Below are positions 14,037 through 23,290 of a DNA stretch of 37,408 bases, one piece after another. The translations under genes and the position numbers were made by a program. The notes beneath the pieces were generated by a model. The model worked only from the letters and a program-made list of their open reading frames with translations. It was not told where the DNA came from and did not search any database. The stretch's first letter is position 1. Every line of letters starts with the position of its first letter. Origin of the DNA: Burkholderiales bacterium (GTDB taxonomy: Bacteria; Pseudomonadota; Gammaproteobacteria; Burkholderiales; Burkholderiaceae_C); the NCBI GenBank assembly GCA_011391155.1, contig JAABRA010000098.1:1-37408 (forward strand), given 5' to 3'.

Positions 14037-16166
14037 ATGTCCATATTCAACAAAGTCACCAAGAGTTTCCAGTGGGGCGACAAGACCGTCGTCATGGAGA
14101 CCGGCGAAATCGCCCGCCAGGCCTCTGGCGCCGTGCTGGTCAACATCGATGACACCGTGGTGCTGGCCACCGTGGTGGCGTCCAAAGGCTCCAAGCCCGG
14201 CCAGGACTTCTTTCCGCTGACTGTCGATTACGTCGAGAAGTCCTACGCCGCCGGCAAGATTCCCGGCAGCTTCTTCAAGCGCGAAGGCCGTCCCAGCGAG
14301 TTCGAGACGCTGACCAGCCGCCTGATCGACCGCCCGATCCGTCCGCTTTTCCCTGAAGGCTTCTTCAACGAGGTGCATGTGGTGATCCACACGTTGTCGT
14401 TGAACCCTGAAGTGGACGCCGACATCGCCGCATTGATTGCCACCAGCGCCGCGCTGGCCGTCTCCGGCATTCCGTTCACCGGCCCCATCGGCGCGGCGCG
14501 CGTGGGCTACGTCAACGGCGAATACGTGCTGAACCCCGGCCAGACGGCGCGCAAGAACAGCCAGATGGAGCTGGTTGTGGCGGGCACCGAGACCGCCGTG
14601 CTGATGGTCGAGTCCGAGGCGCAGCAGTTGTCTGAGGAGATCATGCTGGGCGCCGTGGTGTTCGGCCATGAGCAGGGCAACATCGCCATCAATGCGATCC
14701 ATGAGCTCGTGCGCGATGCCGGCAAGCCGGTGTGGGACTGGAAAGCCCCGGCCAAGGACGAAGACCTGATCGCCAAGGTCACGGCGCTGGCCGAGGAAAA
14801 GCTGCGCGCCGCCTACCAGATCCGCAACAAGCAGAGCCGCACGCACGCCTGCCGCGAAGCCTACGCCGTGGTGATGGCCGATCTCAAGGAAGCCGGCGTC
14901 GCGTTCGACAGCGTCAAGGTCGAGGGCATGCTCTTCGACATCGAGGCGCGTATCGTGCGCAGCCAGATCCTGGCCGGCGAGCCGCGCATCGACGGCCGCG
15001 ACACGCGCACCGTGCGCCCCATCGAAATCCGCAACGGCGTGCTGCCGCGCACCCACGGCTCGGCCCTGTTCACCCGCGGTGAAACCCAGGCGCTGGTGGT
15101 GGCCACGCTGGGCACCGAGCGCGATGCACAACGCATCGACGCCCTTGCCGGTGACTACGAAGACCGTTTCATGCTGCACTACAACATGCCTCCCTTCGCC
15201 ACCGGCGAAGTGGGCCGCATGGGCAGCACCAAGCGCCGCGAAATCGGCCACGGCCGGCTGGCCAAACGCGCGCTGGTCGCCGTGTTGCCAAGCAAGGAAG
15301 AGTTCCCGTACACCATGCGCGTGGTGTCCGAGATCACCGAATCGAACGGTTCCTCGTCGATGGCGTCGGTGTGCGGCGGCTGCCTGTCGCTGATGGATGC
15401 AGGCGTGCCCTTGAAAGCGCACGTGGCGGGCATCGCCATGGGCCTGATCAAGGAGGCAAACCGCTTTGCCGTGCTCACCGATATCCTGGGTGACGAAGAT
15501 CACCTTGGCGACATGGACTTCAAGGTGGCCGGCACGACCAACGGCATTACCGCACTGCAGATGGACATCAAGATCCAGGGCATCACCAAGGAAATCATGC
15601 AGGTCGCCCTGGCGCAAGCCAAGGAAGCCCGCATGCACATTCTGGGCGCGATGCAGCAGGCCATGGGAGAAGCCAAGACCGAAGTGTCCAGCTTCGCGCC
15701 CAAGCTCTACACGATGAAGATCAACCCGGAGAAGATCCGCGACGTGATCGGCAAGGGCGGCTCCGTGATCCGTGCGCTGACCGAGGAAACCGGTTGCCAG
15801 ATCAATATCGACGAAGACGGCACGATCACCATTGCCGCCACCGATGCCGAGAAGGCCGACGTGGCCAAGCGCCGTATCGAGCAACTCACTGCGGAGGTGG
15901 AGATCGGCAGGATTTATGAAGGCCCGGTGACCAAGATCCTGGACTTTGGCGCGCTGATCAACCTGCTGCCGGGCAAGGATGGCCTGTTGCACATCAGCCA
16001 GATCGCCCATGAGCGCGTGGAACGCGTGTCGGATTACCTCAAGGAAGGCCAGATCGTCCGGGTCAAGGTCATGGAGACCGACGAAAAGGGTCGCGTCAAG
16101 CTGTCCATGAAGGTCTTGCTGGACCGCTCGGCCCCGAACCCGGAAGCTGCTCCCGCTCAGCAATAG
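14037..16166 (+). CDS. pnp: Polyribonucleotide nucleotidyltransferase (PNPase)
   Basis: This 709-residue phosphorolytic 3'-5' exoribonuclease works in mRNA decay and the degradosome. Two RNase PH-like domains (about 1-140 and 315-545) flank a helical linker. The second domain carries [20 protein letters not shown] and [19 protein letters not shown], with the catalytic Asp residues. A KH domain follows (about 555-615), with [20 protein letters not shown] and its GKGG loop, then an S1 domain (about 620-690) with [20 protein letters not shown] and [13 protein letters not shown]. Length and domain order are complete. AGGAG lies 7 nt before ATG 14037. It is downstream of rpsO, with a terminator and a long leader stem between them. 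Confidence 0.99.
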   Translation: MSIFNKVTKSFQWGDKTVVMETGEIARQASGAVLVNIDDTVVLATVVASKGSKPGQDFFPLTVDYVEKSYAAGKIPGSFFKREGRPSEFETLTSRLIDRPIRPLFPEGFFNEVHVVIHTLSLNPEVDADIAALIATSAALAVSGIPFTGPIGAARVGYVNGEYVLNPGQTARKNSQMELVVAGTETAVLMVESEAQQLSEEIMLGAVVFGHEQGNIAINAIHELVRDAGKPVWDWKAPAKDEDLIAKVTALAEEKLRAAYQIRNKQSRTHACREAYAVVMADLKEAGVAFDSVKVEGMLFDIEARIVRSQILAGEPRIDGRDTRTVRPIEIRNGVLPRTHGSALFTRGETQALVVATLGTERDAQRIDALAGDYEDRFMLHYNMPPFATGEVGRMGSTKRREIGHGRLAKRALVAVLPSKEEFPYTMRVVSEITESNGSSSMASVCGGCLSLMDAGVPLKAHVAGIAMGLIKEANRFAVLTDILGDEDHLGDMDFKVAGTTNGITALQMDIKIQGITKEIMQVALAQAKEARMHILGAMQQAMGEAKTEVSSFAPKLYTMKINPEKIRDVIGKGGSVIRALTEETGCQINIDEDGTITIAATDAEKADVAKRRIEQLTAEVEIGRIYEGPVTKILDFGALINLLPGKDGLLHISQIAHERVERVSDYLKEGQIVRVKVMETDEKGRVKLSMKVLLDRSAPNPEAAPAQQ

Positions 16167-16177
16167 TATCGATATTG

Positions 16178-16220
16178 ATAGCAATTGATGACCATTTGAC
16201 GCTGGGATAGGCCCGAAAAA
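16178..16220 (+). repeat. Dispersed repeat copy B, between pnp and the quinone oxidoreductase
   Basis: Reads ATAGCAATTGATGACC, then TTTGACGCTGGGATAGGCCC. It fills nearly all of the 56-bp gap between the pnp stop (16166) and the next start (16223), ending 2 bp before the ATG, so it replaces the normal ribosome-binding region. Confidence 0.75.
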
Positions 16221-16222
16221 GC

Positions 16223-17242
16223 ATGAAAGTCATTGAAATCCGCAGCTTTGGTGCACCCGAGGTGCTGGTGCCGGGTGAGCGACCCGCGCCGGTGCCGGGA
16301 CAGGGCGAGGCGTTGATTCGTGTCACGGCCAGCGGAGTCAACCGGCCAGACGTTCTGCAGCGTACCGGGAACTACCCGGTGCCGCCCGGTGCGTCGGACA
16401 TCCCGGGTCTGGAAGTCGCAGGAATCATCGAGTCGGGTGATGTTCAGGCCTTGGCCAGCGTTGGCTTGGCCGTGGGCGACCGCGTCTGTGCCCTGGTGGC
16501 GGGTGGTGGTTACGCCGAGTATTGCGTCGCGCCGGTGGGGCAGTGCCTGCCGGTACCGCGTGGATGGAGCGACGTGGAAGCAGCCTCGCTGCCCGAGACT
16601 TTTTTCACCGTCTGGAGCAATGTGTTCGACCGGGCTGGTCTGCGGGCCGGCGAGACGCTGCTCATTCAGGGCGGCTCCAGCGGCATCGGGGTCACCGCGA
16701 TCCAGATGGCCAAGGCGCTCGGCGCCTCGGTGATCGTGACCGCCGGCAGCGATGAAAAATGCGCGGCCTGCCTGGCGCTGGGCGCGGATCACGCGATCAA
16801 TTACCGGACGTCTGACTTCGTCGCCGAGGTGAAGCGTCTCACCGGCGGTGCGGGCGTCAACGTCGTGCTGGACATGGTGGCCGGCGCCTATGTGGCGCGG
16901 GAAATCGAGTGCCTGGCCGAAGACGGCCGGCTCGTCATCATTGCCGTGCAGGGCGGCGTAAAGAGTGAAGTCAATGCGGGGCTGGTGCTTCGCAGGCGTT
17001 TGACGGTGACCGGCTCCACATTGCGCCCACGTTCGCTGGCGTTCAAGTCCGCCATCGCAGATGCGTTGAAGGCGAACGTCTGGCCGCTGATCGGGGACGG
17101 ACGCATCAAACCGGTCATTCACAGCGTATTCCCCGCCACGCAGGCCGGGGACGGGCTGCCCAGCGGTGCCGCACGGGCTCACGCCCTGATGGAATCGAAT
17201 CAGCATATCGGGAAAATTGTTCTCACCTGGAGCCAATCATGA
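16223..17242 (+). CDS. NAD(P)H:quinone oxidoreductase, zinc-free MDR family (PIG3/QOR type)
   Basis: This 339-residue medium-chain dehydrogenase/reductase has an N-terminal GroES-like fold ([50 protein letters not shown]). The Rossmann domain carries the NAD(P) loop in [20 protein letters not shown] at about residue 150 and [20 protein letters not shown] after it. The structural zinc cysteines of alcohol dehydrogenases are absent, so it belongs with QOR/PIG3 enzymes that reduce quinones or enones using NADPH. Its end overlaps the tpiA start by 4 bp (ATGA), indicating translational coupling. No Shine-Dalgarno is visible because repeat copy B abuts the start codon. The natural substrate is unknown. 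Confidence 0.93.
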   Translation: MKVIEIRSFGAPEVLVPGERPAPVPGQGEALIRVTASGVNRPDVLQRTGNYPVPPGASDIPGLEVAGIIESGDVQALASVGLAVGDRVCALVAGGGYAEYCVAPVGQCLPVPRGWSDVEAASLPETFFTVWSNVFDRAGLRAGETLLIQGGSSGIGVTAIQMAKALGASVIVTAGSDEKCAACLALGADHAINYRTSDFVAEVKRLTGGAGVNVVLDMVAGAYVAREIECLAEDGRLVIIAVQGGVKSEVNAGLVLRRRLTVTGSTLRPRSLAFKSAIADALKANVWPLIGDGRIKPVIHSVFPATQAGDGLPSGAARAHALMESNQHIGKIVLTWSQS

Positions 17243-17982
17243 GAAAAAAGCTCATCGCGGGTAACTGGAAGATGAATGGGGGCCTGGCGGCGAACCAGGC
17301 TCTGGTCCAGTCCCTGCTTGCTGGCCTGGCTGCGCTTCGCTGCGACGTGGCCATCTGCGCGCCGGCCCCGTATCTGGCGCAACTTCAGGGCCTGCTGGAT
17401 CATTCGTCGATTTTCCTGGGTGCACAGGATGTGTCAGCCCATGATTCGGGGGCTTATACCGGCGAAGTCTCGGTGACGATGCTCAGGGAGTTCGGTGTGC
17501 GCTATGCCATCGTAGGTCATTCCGAGCGGCGGCAGTACCACGGTGAATCCGATGTCGTGGTGGCGGCCAAAGCCCAGCGCGCATTGGCGGGGGGCGTGAA
17601 GCCCATCGTTTGCGTCGGCGAGACCCTCGCCGAAAGGGAAGCCGGGAAGACTGAAGAGGTGGTCAAGCGGCAGCTGGCTGCCGTGATCCATACCAATGGG
17701 CATTGCATCAGCGAGATCGTGGTGGCCTACGAGCCGGTCTGGGCCATCGGCACGGGCAAGACGGCCTCTCCCGAGCAGGCTCAGCAGGTGCATGCGGTCT
17801 TGCGTGCCCAGCTCAAGGCGGCCAGCGCCCATCCTGAGCGAACCCTGATTCTTTACGGCGGCAGCATGAACGCAGCGAATGCGGCGCAACTGCTGGCGCA
17901 GCCCGATATCGACGGGGGATTGATTGGTGGCGCTTCCCTGAAAGCCGCTGATTTCCTGACCATCATTGCCGCGGCCGGTTGA
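17239..17982 (+). CDS. tpiA: Triosephosphate isomerase
   Basis: This 247-residue TIM-barrel enzyme interconverts dihydroxyacetone phosphate and glyceraldehyde 3-phosphate in glycolysis and gluconeogenesis. All hallmark motifs are present: [13 protein letters not shown] with the catalytic Lys, [16 protein letters not shown] with the catalytic His, [16 protein letters not shown] with the catalytic Glu and flexible loop 6, and [16 protein letters not shown] plus GGLIGGASL for phosphate binding. Length is normal. It starts within the end of the quinone oxidoreductase gene (4-bp overlap) and is followed by secG after 39 bp, a tpiA-secG order common in proteobacteria. Confidence 0.99.
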   Translation: MRKKLIAGNWKMNGGLAANQALVQSLLAGLAALRCDVAICAPAPYLAQLQGLLDHSSIFLGAQDVSAHDSGAYTGEVSVTMLREFGVRYAIVGHSERRQYHGESDVVVAAKAQRALAGGVKPIVCVGETLAEREAGKTEEVVKRQLAAVIHTNGHCISEIVVAYEPVWAIGTGKTASPEQAQQVHAVLRAQLKAASAHPERTLILYGGSMNAANAAQLLAQPDIDGGLIGGASLKAADFLTIIAAAG

Positions 17983-18021
17983 CCCGAGCGGCAATTGATT
18001 ACACATGTCCTGGAGTTTTGA

Positions 18022-18438
18022 ATGAATGTCCTGTTAACGATTCTTCTCGCGGTCCAGATGCTGTCGGCATTGGGCATGATCGGCCTGATCCTGATCCAGC
18101 ATGGCAAAGGCGCTGACATGGGGGCCGCTTTTGGCAGCGGCGGGTCCGGGAGTCTCTTTGGTGCCAGCGGAAGTGCCAACTTCCTCTCTCACACGACCGC
18201 CGTGCTGGCAGGCCTCTTTTTTGTCTGTACCCTGTTGCTGGCGTATTTCGGGAACCTGCGTCCGGCGTCCGGTGGCGGAAGTGTGCTGGAGCGTGCTGCT
18301 GCCACAGCGCCGGCACCGGTGCCGGCAACCACCGGCGCGCCGGCCCAGATTCCAGGGAATTCCCCGGTGACAAATGCTGGCGTGCCACCAGCGCCTCTTG
18401 CGCCTGCTTCGGGTGCTGCGCAGATTCCAGGAAAATAG
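18022..18438 (+). CDS. secG: Preprotein translocase subunit SecG
   Basis: This 138-residue inner-membrane protein is the accessory subunit of the SecYEG export channel. Two membrane helices (about 4-24 and 52-72) enclose the conserved loop: SALGMIGLILIQHGKGADMG, AAFGSGGSGSLFGASGSANF and LSHTTAVLAGLFFVCTLLLA. The remaining roughly 60 residues are an Ala/Pro-rich tail, longer than the E. coli protein but usual in Burkholderiales. A ribosome site, CTGGAG, lies about 9 nt before ATG 18022. It follows tpiA and precedes tRNA-Leu and the nuo operon on the same strand. Confidence 0.97.
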   Translation: MNVLLTILLAVQMLSALGMIGLILIQHGKGADMGAAFGSGGSGSLFGASGSANFLSHTTAVLAGLFFVCTLLLAYFGNLRPASGGGSVLERAAATAPAPVPATTGAPAQIPGNSPVTNAGVPPAPLAPASGAAQIPGK

Positions 18439-18564
18439 CGCGGGAGCCGCCTTGAAAATCATCCTGCGGTACCCCAAAACGCACGGGTTTTCAGGGTAAA
18501 CTCTTAGCTGTCCGCAACACAAAATTCCTTGCAGGTTCCTCATGTGTTCCGGGCCCAACAGACA

Positions 18565-18649
18565 GCCGTCGTGGTGAAATTGGTAGACACGCTATCTTGA
18601 GGGGGTAGTGGCGAAAGCTGTGCGAGTTCGAGTCTCGCCGACGGCACCA
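18565..18649 (+). tRNA. tRNA-Leu (anticodon GAG), CCA encoded
   Basis: The 85-nt class II tRNA has an acceptor stem GCCGTCG/CGACGGC, a D-arm with GGTGAAATTGGTAGAC and an anticodon stem CTATC/GGTAG around the loop TTGAGGG, giving anticodon GAG for CUC/CUU. A long variable arm (TGGCGAAAGCTGT) and a T-arm GCGAGTTCGAGTCTCGC follow. ACCA is encoded at the 3' end. It lies 62 bp before nuoA in the same orientation and may be co-transcribed with secG or nuo. Confidence 0.97.
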
Positions 18650-18711
18650 ACATGGAACATGTCTGCCCGGACTCAAGGTCTGGTCAGGCAAGTGATGATC
18701 AGTACCGCAAG

Positions 18712-19071
18712 ATGAACCTAGATCAGTACCTCCCCGTCCTTCTATTCATCTTGATCGGCATCGCCGTAGGTATCGTCCCGCAAGTCCTGGGCTACGTCCT
18801 TGGCCCGAATCGGCCCGACAAAGCCAAAAATTCACCTTACGAGTGTGGTTTTGAGGCTTTCGAGGATGCGCGCATGAAATTCGATGTGCGCTATTACCTG
18901 GTGGCCATCCTCTTTATTTTGTTTGACCTGGAAATCGCGTTCCTTTTCCCTTGGGCGGTAGCGTTGAAGGATATTGGTGCGGTGGGGTTCTGGTCCATGA
19001 TGGTTTTTCTGGGCATTCTGGTCGTTGGCTTTGCCTACGAATGGAAAAAAGGCGCCCTGGACTGGGAGTGA
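18712..19071 (+). CDS. nuoA: NADH-quinone oxidoreductase subunit A
   Basis: This is a 119-residue three-helix membrane subunit (ND3 homologue) at the junction of the membrane and peripheral arms of complex I. The start ATG 18712 ([20 protein letters not shown]) fits the family; an upstream in-frame ATG at 18652 would add residues encoded from just after the tRNA and is rejected. The conserved loop [20 protein letters not shown] holds the family's Cys (ND3 Cys39 equivalent), which senses the active/deactive state in mitochondria. It is followed by [15 protein letters not shown]. It is the first gene of the 14-gene operon and is preceded by a weak ribosome site. Confidence 0.98.
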   Translation: MNLDQYLPVLLFILIGIAVGIVPQVLGYVLGPNRPDKAKNSPYECGFEAFEDARMKFDVRYYLVAILFILFDLEIAFLFPWAVALKDIGAVGFWSMMVFLGILVVGFAYEWKKGALDWE

Positions 19072-19075
19072 CACG

Positions 19076-19555
19076 ATGATTGAAGGCGTACTCAAAGAAG
19101 GATTCATCACCACCAATTACGATGCGGTGATGAATTGGGCCAAGACCGGCTCACTGTGGCCTATGTCGTTTGGTCTGGCGTGCTGTGCGGTCGAGATGAT
19201 GCATGCGGCCAATGCCCGCTACGACATCAGCCGGTTCGGTGCGGAGGTGTTTCGCGCCAGCCCGCGCCAGTCGGATCTGATTATTGTTGCGGGAACACTG
19301 TGCAACAAGATGGCGCCCGCCTTTCGCAAGGTTTACGACCAAATGAGTGAGCCGCGCTGGGTGATTTCCATGGGTTCATGCGCCAACGGTGGCGGTTACT
19401 ACCACTACAGTTACTCGGTGGTTCGTGGCTGTGACCGGATTGTGCCGGTGGATGTTTATGTGCCGGGATGTCCGCCGACAGCTGAGGCTCTGCTCTACGG
19501 CATCATCCAGTTGCAGCAGAAGATTCGCCGTACGCAAACCATTGCTCGCGCTTGA
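19076..19555 (+). CDS. nuoB: NADH-quinone oxidoreductase subunit B
   Basis: This is a 159-residue peripheral-arm subunit carrying the terminal [4Fe-4S] cluster N2 that hands electrons to quinone. The start ATG 19076 ([20 protein letters not shown]) is 4 bp after the nuoA stop; an upstream extension overlaps nuoA and is not used. Cluster ligands are visible: adjacent Cys in [14 protein letters not shown], Cys in [19 protein letters not shown], and Cys in [18 protein letters not shown]. Length matches the family. It is tightly packed between nuoA and nuoC. Confidence 0.99.
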   Translation: MIEGVLKEGFITTNYDAVMNWAKTGSLWPMSFGLACCAVEMMHAANARYDISRFGAEVFRASPRQSDLIIVAGTLCNKMAPAFRKVYDQMSEPRWVISMGSCANGGGYYHYSYSVVRGCDRIVPVDVYVPGCPPTAEALLYGIIQLQQKIRRTQTIARA

Positions 19556-19565
19556 AGGGACGGCA

Positions 19566-20174
19566 ATGACTTTATATGCAGTGAATCCCCTGGACCTCAA
19601 GATCAGCGTTGACGCTGCCTTGGGAGATCTAGTCGTGAGCAGTGTTGTCCGGTTGGGCGAGTTGACCGTCGTGGTCGACGCTGCCAACTATCTTCAGGCG
19701 GCCAGATTATTGCGCGATGATCCGGCCTGCCGCTTCGAGCAGTTGATGGATTTGTGCGGGGTTGATTATTCAACCTACAAGGATGAACCGCAGGCCGGGC
19801 TGCGTTATTGCGTAGTGTGTCACCTGCTGTCGGTGAGCTTAAATCAGCGTGTTCGTCTCAAGGTCTATGCACCCGACGACAGTTTCCCGATGGTCCAGTC
19901 GCTGTGTGATATCTGGAGTTCTGCCAACTGGTTTGAAAGGGAGGCGTTCGATCTGTTCGGCATCGTGTTCGACGGCCACACTGATCTGCGTCGCATCCTG
20001 ACGGACTATGGATTTATTGGGCATCCGTTCCGCAAGGATTTTCCGATTTCCGGCTATGTGGAGATGCGCTACGACGCTGAGCAGAAGCGCGTCGTGTACC
20101 AGCCCGTCTCCATTGAGCCGCGCGAGAATATTCCGCGCATCATCCGTGAAGAAAACTACGGCGGCTTGCATTAG
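19566..20174 (+). CDS. nuoC: NADH-quinone oxidoreductase subunit C
   Basis: This is a 202-residue peripheral-arm subunit (30 kDa homologue) that packs against NuoD near the quinone site. ATG 19566 follows AAGGGA with good spacing; the longer open frame within nuoB is discarded. Conserved stretches are [39 protein letters not shown] with the family signature ERE-DLFGI, and [20 protein letters not shown]. NuoC and NuoD are separate genes here, not the fused NuoCD of enterobacteria. Confidence 0.99.
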   Translation: MTLYAVNPLDLKISVDAALGDLVVSSVVRLGELTVVVDAANYLQAARLLRDDPACRFEQLMDLCGVDYSTYKDEPQAGLRYCVVCHLLSVSLNQRVRLKVYAPDDSFPMVQSLCDIWSSANWFEREAFDLFGIVFDGHTDLRRILTDYGFIGHPFRKDFPISGYVEMRYDAEQKRVVYQPVSIEPRENIPRIIREENYGGLH

Positions 20175-20186
20175 GCAGTTTGGGTC

Positions 20187-21440
20187 ATGGCAGAAATCAA
20201 AAATTACACTCTCAACTTCGGCCCGCAACACCCTGCAGCGCATGGCGTTTTGCGGCTGGTGCTCGAACTTGATGGCGAGGTGATTCAGCGCGCTGATCCG
20301 CACATCGGCTTGCTGCATCGCGCCACCGAAAAGCTGGCTGAAACAAAGACCTACCTTCAATCACTGCCGTACATGGATCGTCTCGACTACATGTCGATGA
20401 TGTGCAATGAAAACGCCTATTGCCTGACCCTTGAAAAGATGCTGGGCATCGAGGTACCCGAGCGGGCGCAGTACATCCGTGTGATGTTTTCCGAGATCAC
20501 CCGTTTGCTCAATCACCTGCTGTGGGTGGGCGCACATGCGATCGATTGTGGTGCGATGACGGTGATGCTCTACGCCTTTCGCGAGCGGGAAGACTTGCTG
20601 GATATGTATGAGGCCGTCAGTGGCGCGCGCATGCATGCGGCCTATTTCCGGCCAGGTGGGGTTTACCGCGATCTGCCCGATACCATGGCGCGGCATCAAC
20701 CCAACAAGATTCGCAGCGCCCGGTCCACTGAAAAGCTGAATCGCAACCGCGATGGCAGCCTGCTGGATTTCATCGAAGACTTCACCCAGCGCTTTCCGAC
20801 TTATCTCGACGAATACCACACCCTGTTGACGGACAACCGGATCTGGAAGCAGCGTACGGTCGGTATCGGGGTCGTCACGCCTGAGCGAGCGCTGAATCTC
20901 GGATTCACCGGACCCATGTTGCGAGGTTCTGGTGTTGCCTGGGATCTGCGCAAGCAGCAGCCTTACGATGCCTATGCGCAGTTGGACTTTGATATCCCGG
21001 TCGGAAAAACGGGCGACAGTTACGACCGCTATCTGGTGCGTATGGAAGAAATGAAGCAGTCCAATCGCATCATCAAACAATGTGTGGACTGGTTGCGCGT
21101 CAACCCCGGCCCGGTGATTACCGACAATCACAAGATCGCGCCGCCGGATCGGGAATCCATGAAATCCAACATGGAAGAACTGATCCATCACTTCAAGTTG
21201 TTCACCGAGGGCTTCTCGGTTCCCGAGGGTGAAGCGTACGCTGCCATTGAGCATCCCAAGGGCGAGTTTGGAATTTACATGGTCAGTGATGGGGCCAACA
21301 AGCCCTACCGCATGAAAATTCGCCCCCCCGCTTTCGTGCATCTTGCGGCTCTGGGTGAAATGGGTCGTGGGCACATGATTGCCGATGCCGTGGCGATTAT
21401 TGGCACGATGGATATTGTGTTTGGGGAAGTTGACCGATGA
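20187..21440 (+). CDS. nuoD: NADH-quinone oxidoreductase subunit D
   Basis: This 417-residue peripheral-arm subunit (49 kDa homologue) forms the quinone-binding cavity with NuoB. It begins [20 protein letters not shown], whose GPQHPAAHG loop contains the conserved quinone-site His. It continues with [38 protein letters not shown], and near the end [20 protein letters not shown] and [11 protein letters not shown]. It ends with the expected DIVFGEVDR. It overlaps nuoE by 4 bp, indicating translational coupling. Confidence 0.99.
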   Translation: MAEIKNYTLNFGPQHPAAHGVLRLVLELDGEVIQRADPHIGLLHRATEKLAETKTYLQSLPYMDRLDYMSMMCNENAYCLTLEKMLGIEVPERAQYIRVMFSEITRLLNHLLWVGAHAIDCGAMTVMLYAFREREDLLDMYEAVSGARMHAAYFRPGGVYRDLPDTMARHQPNKIRSARSTEKLNRNRDGSLLDFIEDFTQRFPTYLDEYHTLLTDNRIWKQRTVGIGVVTPERALNLGFTGPMLRGSGVAWDLRKQQPYDAYAQLDFDIPVGKTGDSYDRYLVRMEEMKQSNRIIKQCVDWLRVNPGPVITDNHKIAPPDRESMKSNMEELIHHFKLFTEGFSVPEGEAYAAIEHPKGEFGIYMVSDGANKPYRMKIRPPAFVHLAALGEMGRGHMIADAVAIIGTMDIVFGEVDR

Positions 21441-21928
21441 TTTCCGAAGAATCAAAAACGCGCTTCGAACAGGAAGTTGCGAAATACCCGGCGGATCAGA
21501 GGCAGTCTGCGGTGATGGCTTGCCTGTCGATTGCCCAGCAGGAATTCGGATTTGTCAGCGCCGAGTCGGAGCTTGAAATTGCGGAGTTCCTCGGCATGTC
21601 GCCGATGGCCGTGCATGAAGTCACGACGTTCTACAACATGTACAACCAGCAGCCTGTGGGCAAGTACAAACTGAACGTCTGCACCAATTTGCCGTGCCAG
21701 TTGCGTGACGGTGCCAGGGCGCTCCAGCATCTGGAGAAGAGATTGGGGATCAGCATGGGTGAAACCACGTCGGACGGCCTCTTCACCTTGCAGCAATGTG
21801 AGTGTCTTGGTGCCTGTGCCGACTCACCGGTGCTGCTGGTCAATGACCGGACGATGTGCAGTTTTATGAGCAACGACAAGCTTGACCAGTTGGTGGATGG
21901 TCTGCGCGCCGCGGAGGGCAAGGCATGA
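21437..21928 (+). CDS. nuoE: NADH-quinone oxidoreductase subunit E
   Basis: This 163-residue thioredoxin-fold subunit (24 kDa homologue) of the NADH dehydrogenase module carries the [2Fe-2S] cluster N1a. The four ligands are seen as C-x4-C in [12 protein letters not shown] and C-x3-C in [19 protein letters not shown]. The N-terminal part has the family stretches [19 protein letters not shown] and [19 protein letters not shown]. It overlaps nuoD at its start and nuoF at its end by 4 bp each. Confidence 0.99.
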   Translation: MISEESKTRFEQEVAKYPADQRQSAVMACLSIAQQEFGFVSAESELEIAEFLGMSPMAVHEVTTFYNMYNQQPVGKYKLNVCTNLPCQLRDGARALQHLEKRLGISMGETTSDGLFTLQQCECLGACADSPVLLVNDRTMCSFMSNDKLDQLVDGLRAAEGKA

Positions 21929-23277
21929 ACGCCCATCAGTTGCTGGCCCAGTTCAGGGCCACTGGGGTGCAAACCTGCTTTCACGACCGCCATCTGAGTC
22001 CGCAAATTCTCAGTGGGCTTGATGGCAACAACTGGCGGCTGAAGGACTACGAGGCGCGCGGCGGATACCAGGCGCTACGAAGGATCCTTGGTCAAGACGG
22101 CAGCGAAGGTCTGACGCCTGACCAGGTGATCGCCATGGTCAAGGAGTCGGCGTTGCGCGGGCGAGGCGGTGCGGGCTTTCCGACCGGGCTGAAGTGGAGT
22201 TTCATGCCGCGTCAGTTTCCTGGACAAAAGTACCTGGTGTGCAATTCCGATGAAGGCGAGCCTGGCACTTGCAAGGATCGCGACATCATGCAATTCAATC
22301 CGCATATTGTGATTGAAGGGATGATCATTGCCGCGTATGCCATGGGCATCACCGTCGGCTACAACTACATCCACGGCGAAATCTTCCAGACCTACGAGCG
22401 GTTCGAGGGAGCGTTGCGGGAGGCGCGAGCGGCGGGATTGCTCGGTGACCGCATCCTGGGCAGCAACCTGAATTTTCAGTTGCACGCAGCGCATGGATTT
22501 GGTGCCTATATCTGTGGCGAGGAAACCGCCTTGCTTGAATCACTGGAGGGCAAGAAGGGGCAACCGCGCTTCAAGCCACCGTTCCCAGCCAGTTTCGGTC
22601 TCTACGGAAAGCCGACGACCGTCAATAACACCGAAACGTTCGCGGCCGTGCCCTGGATTATTCGAAATGGGGGCCAGGCCTATCTGCAGTGCGGAAAACC
22701 GAATAACGGCGGCACCAAAATCTACTCGGTCAGCGGCGATGTGGAGCGTCCGGGCAACTACGAGATTCCCATGGGGACGCCATTTCCAGTCTTGCTGGAA
22801 CTGGCCGGTGGCGTGCGTGCCGGACGTGAGCTCAAAGCGGTCATTCCCGGGGGATCGTCTGCCCCCGTGCTCCCGGCGTCGCTCATGATGGACTGTACGA
22901 TGGACTACGACTCGATTGCGAAGGCGGGTTCGATGCTGGGTTCCGGCGCGGTGATCGTGATGGACAACAGCCGCTGCATGGTCAAGTCGCTGCAGCGCCT
23001 GTCCTACTTCTACATGCACGAATCCTGCGGCCAATGCACGCCTTGCCGTGAAGGCACTGGTTGGTTGTCGCGGGTCGTGGATCGCATTGAAACCGGGCAG
23101 GGGCGCCAGAGTGACATGGACCTGCTCGACAACGTGGCCGAAAACATTCAAGGCCGGACGATCTGCGCTTTGGGTGATGCCGCAGCGATGCCTGTGCGCG
23201 CGATGATCAAGCACTTCCGTCCTGAATTCGAATACCACGTCGCGCACAAGACCTGCATGGTCCCGGCGTACGTCTAG
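21925..23277 (+). CDS. nuoF: NADH-quinone oxidoreductase subunit F
   Basis: This 450-residue subunit (51 kDa homologue) binds NADH and FMN and carries the [4Fe-4S] cluster N3. The glycine-rich nucleotide site is [18 protein letters not shown]; flavin and NADH contacts continue in [18 protein letters not shown] and [19 protein letters not shown]. The N3 ligands are in [16 protein letters not shown] plus the later Cys in [15 protein letters not shown]. Length is slightly above the E. coli protein and typical for betaproteobacteria. It overlaps nuoE by 4 bp, and nuoG starts 13 bp after its stop. Confidence 0.99.
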   Translation: MNAHQLLAQFRATGVQTCFHDRHLSPQILSGLDGNNWRLKDYEARGGYQALRRILGQDGSEGLTPDQVIAMVKESALRGRGGAGFPTGLKWSFMPRQFPGQKYLVCNSDEGEPGTCKDRDIMQFNPHIVIEGMIIAAYAMGITVGYNYIHGEIFQTYERFEGALREARAAGLLGDRILGSNLNFQLHAAHGFGAYICGEETALLESLEGKKGQPRFKPPFPASFGLYGKPTTVNNTETFAAVPWIIRNGGQAYLQCGKPNNGGTKIYSVSGDVERPGNYEIPMGTPFPVLLELAGGVRAGRELKAVIPGGSSAPVLPASLMMDCTMDYDSIAKAGSMLGSGAVIVMDNSRCMVKSLQRLSYFYMHESCGQCTPCREGTGWLSRVVDRIETGQGRQSDMDLLDNVAENIQGRTICALGDAAAMPVRAMIKHFRPEFEYHVAHKTCMVPAYV

Positions 23278-23290
23278 TGAGCGCTCCAAC

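Noticed and set aside
13974..16184. A 736-codon minus-strand frame opposite pnp
   Set aside because: It is antisense to intact pnp, has no recognisable domain and shows the same His/Asp/Gly-rich mirror composition.
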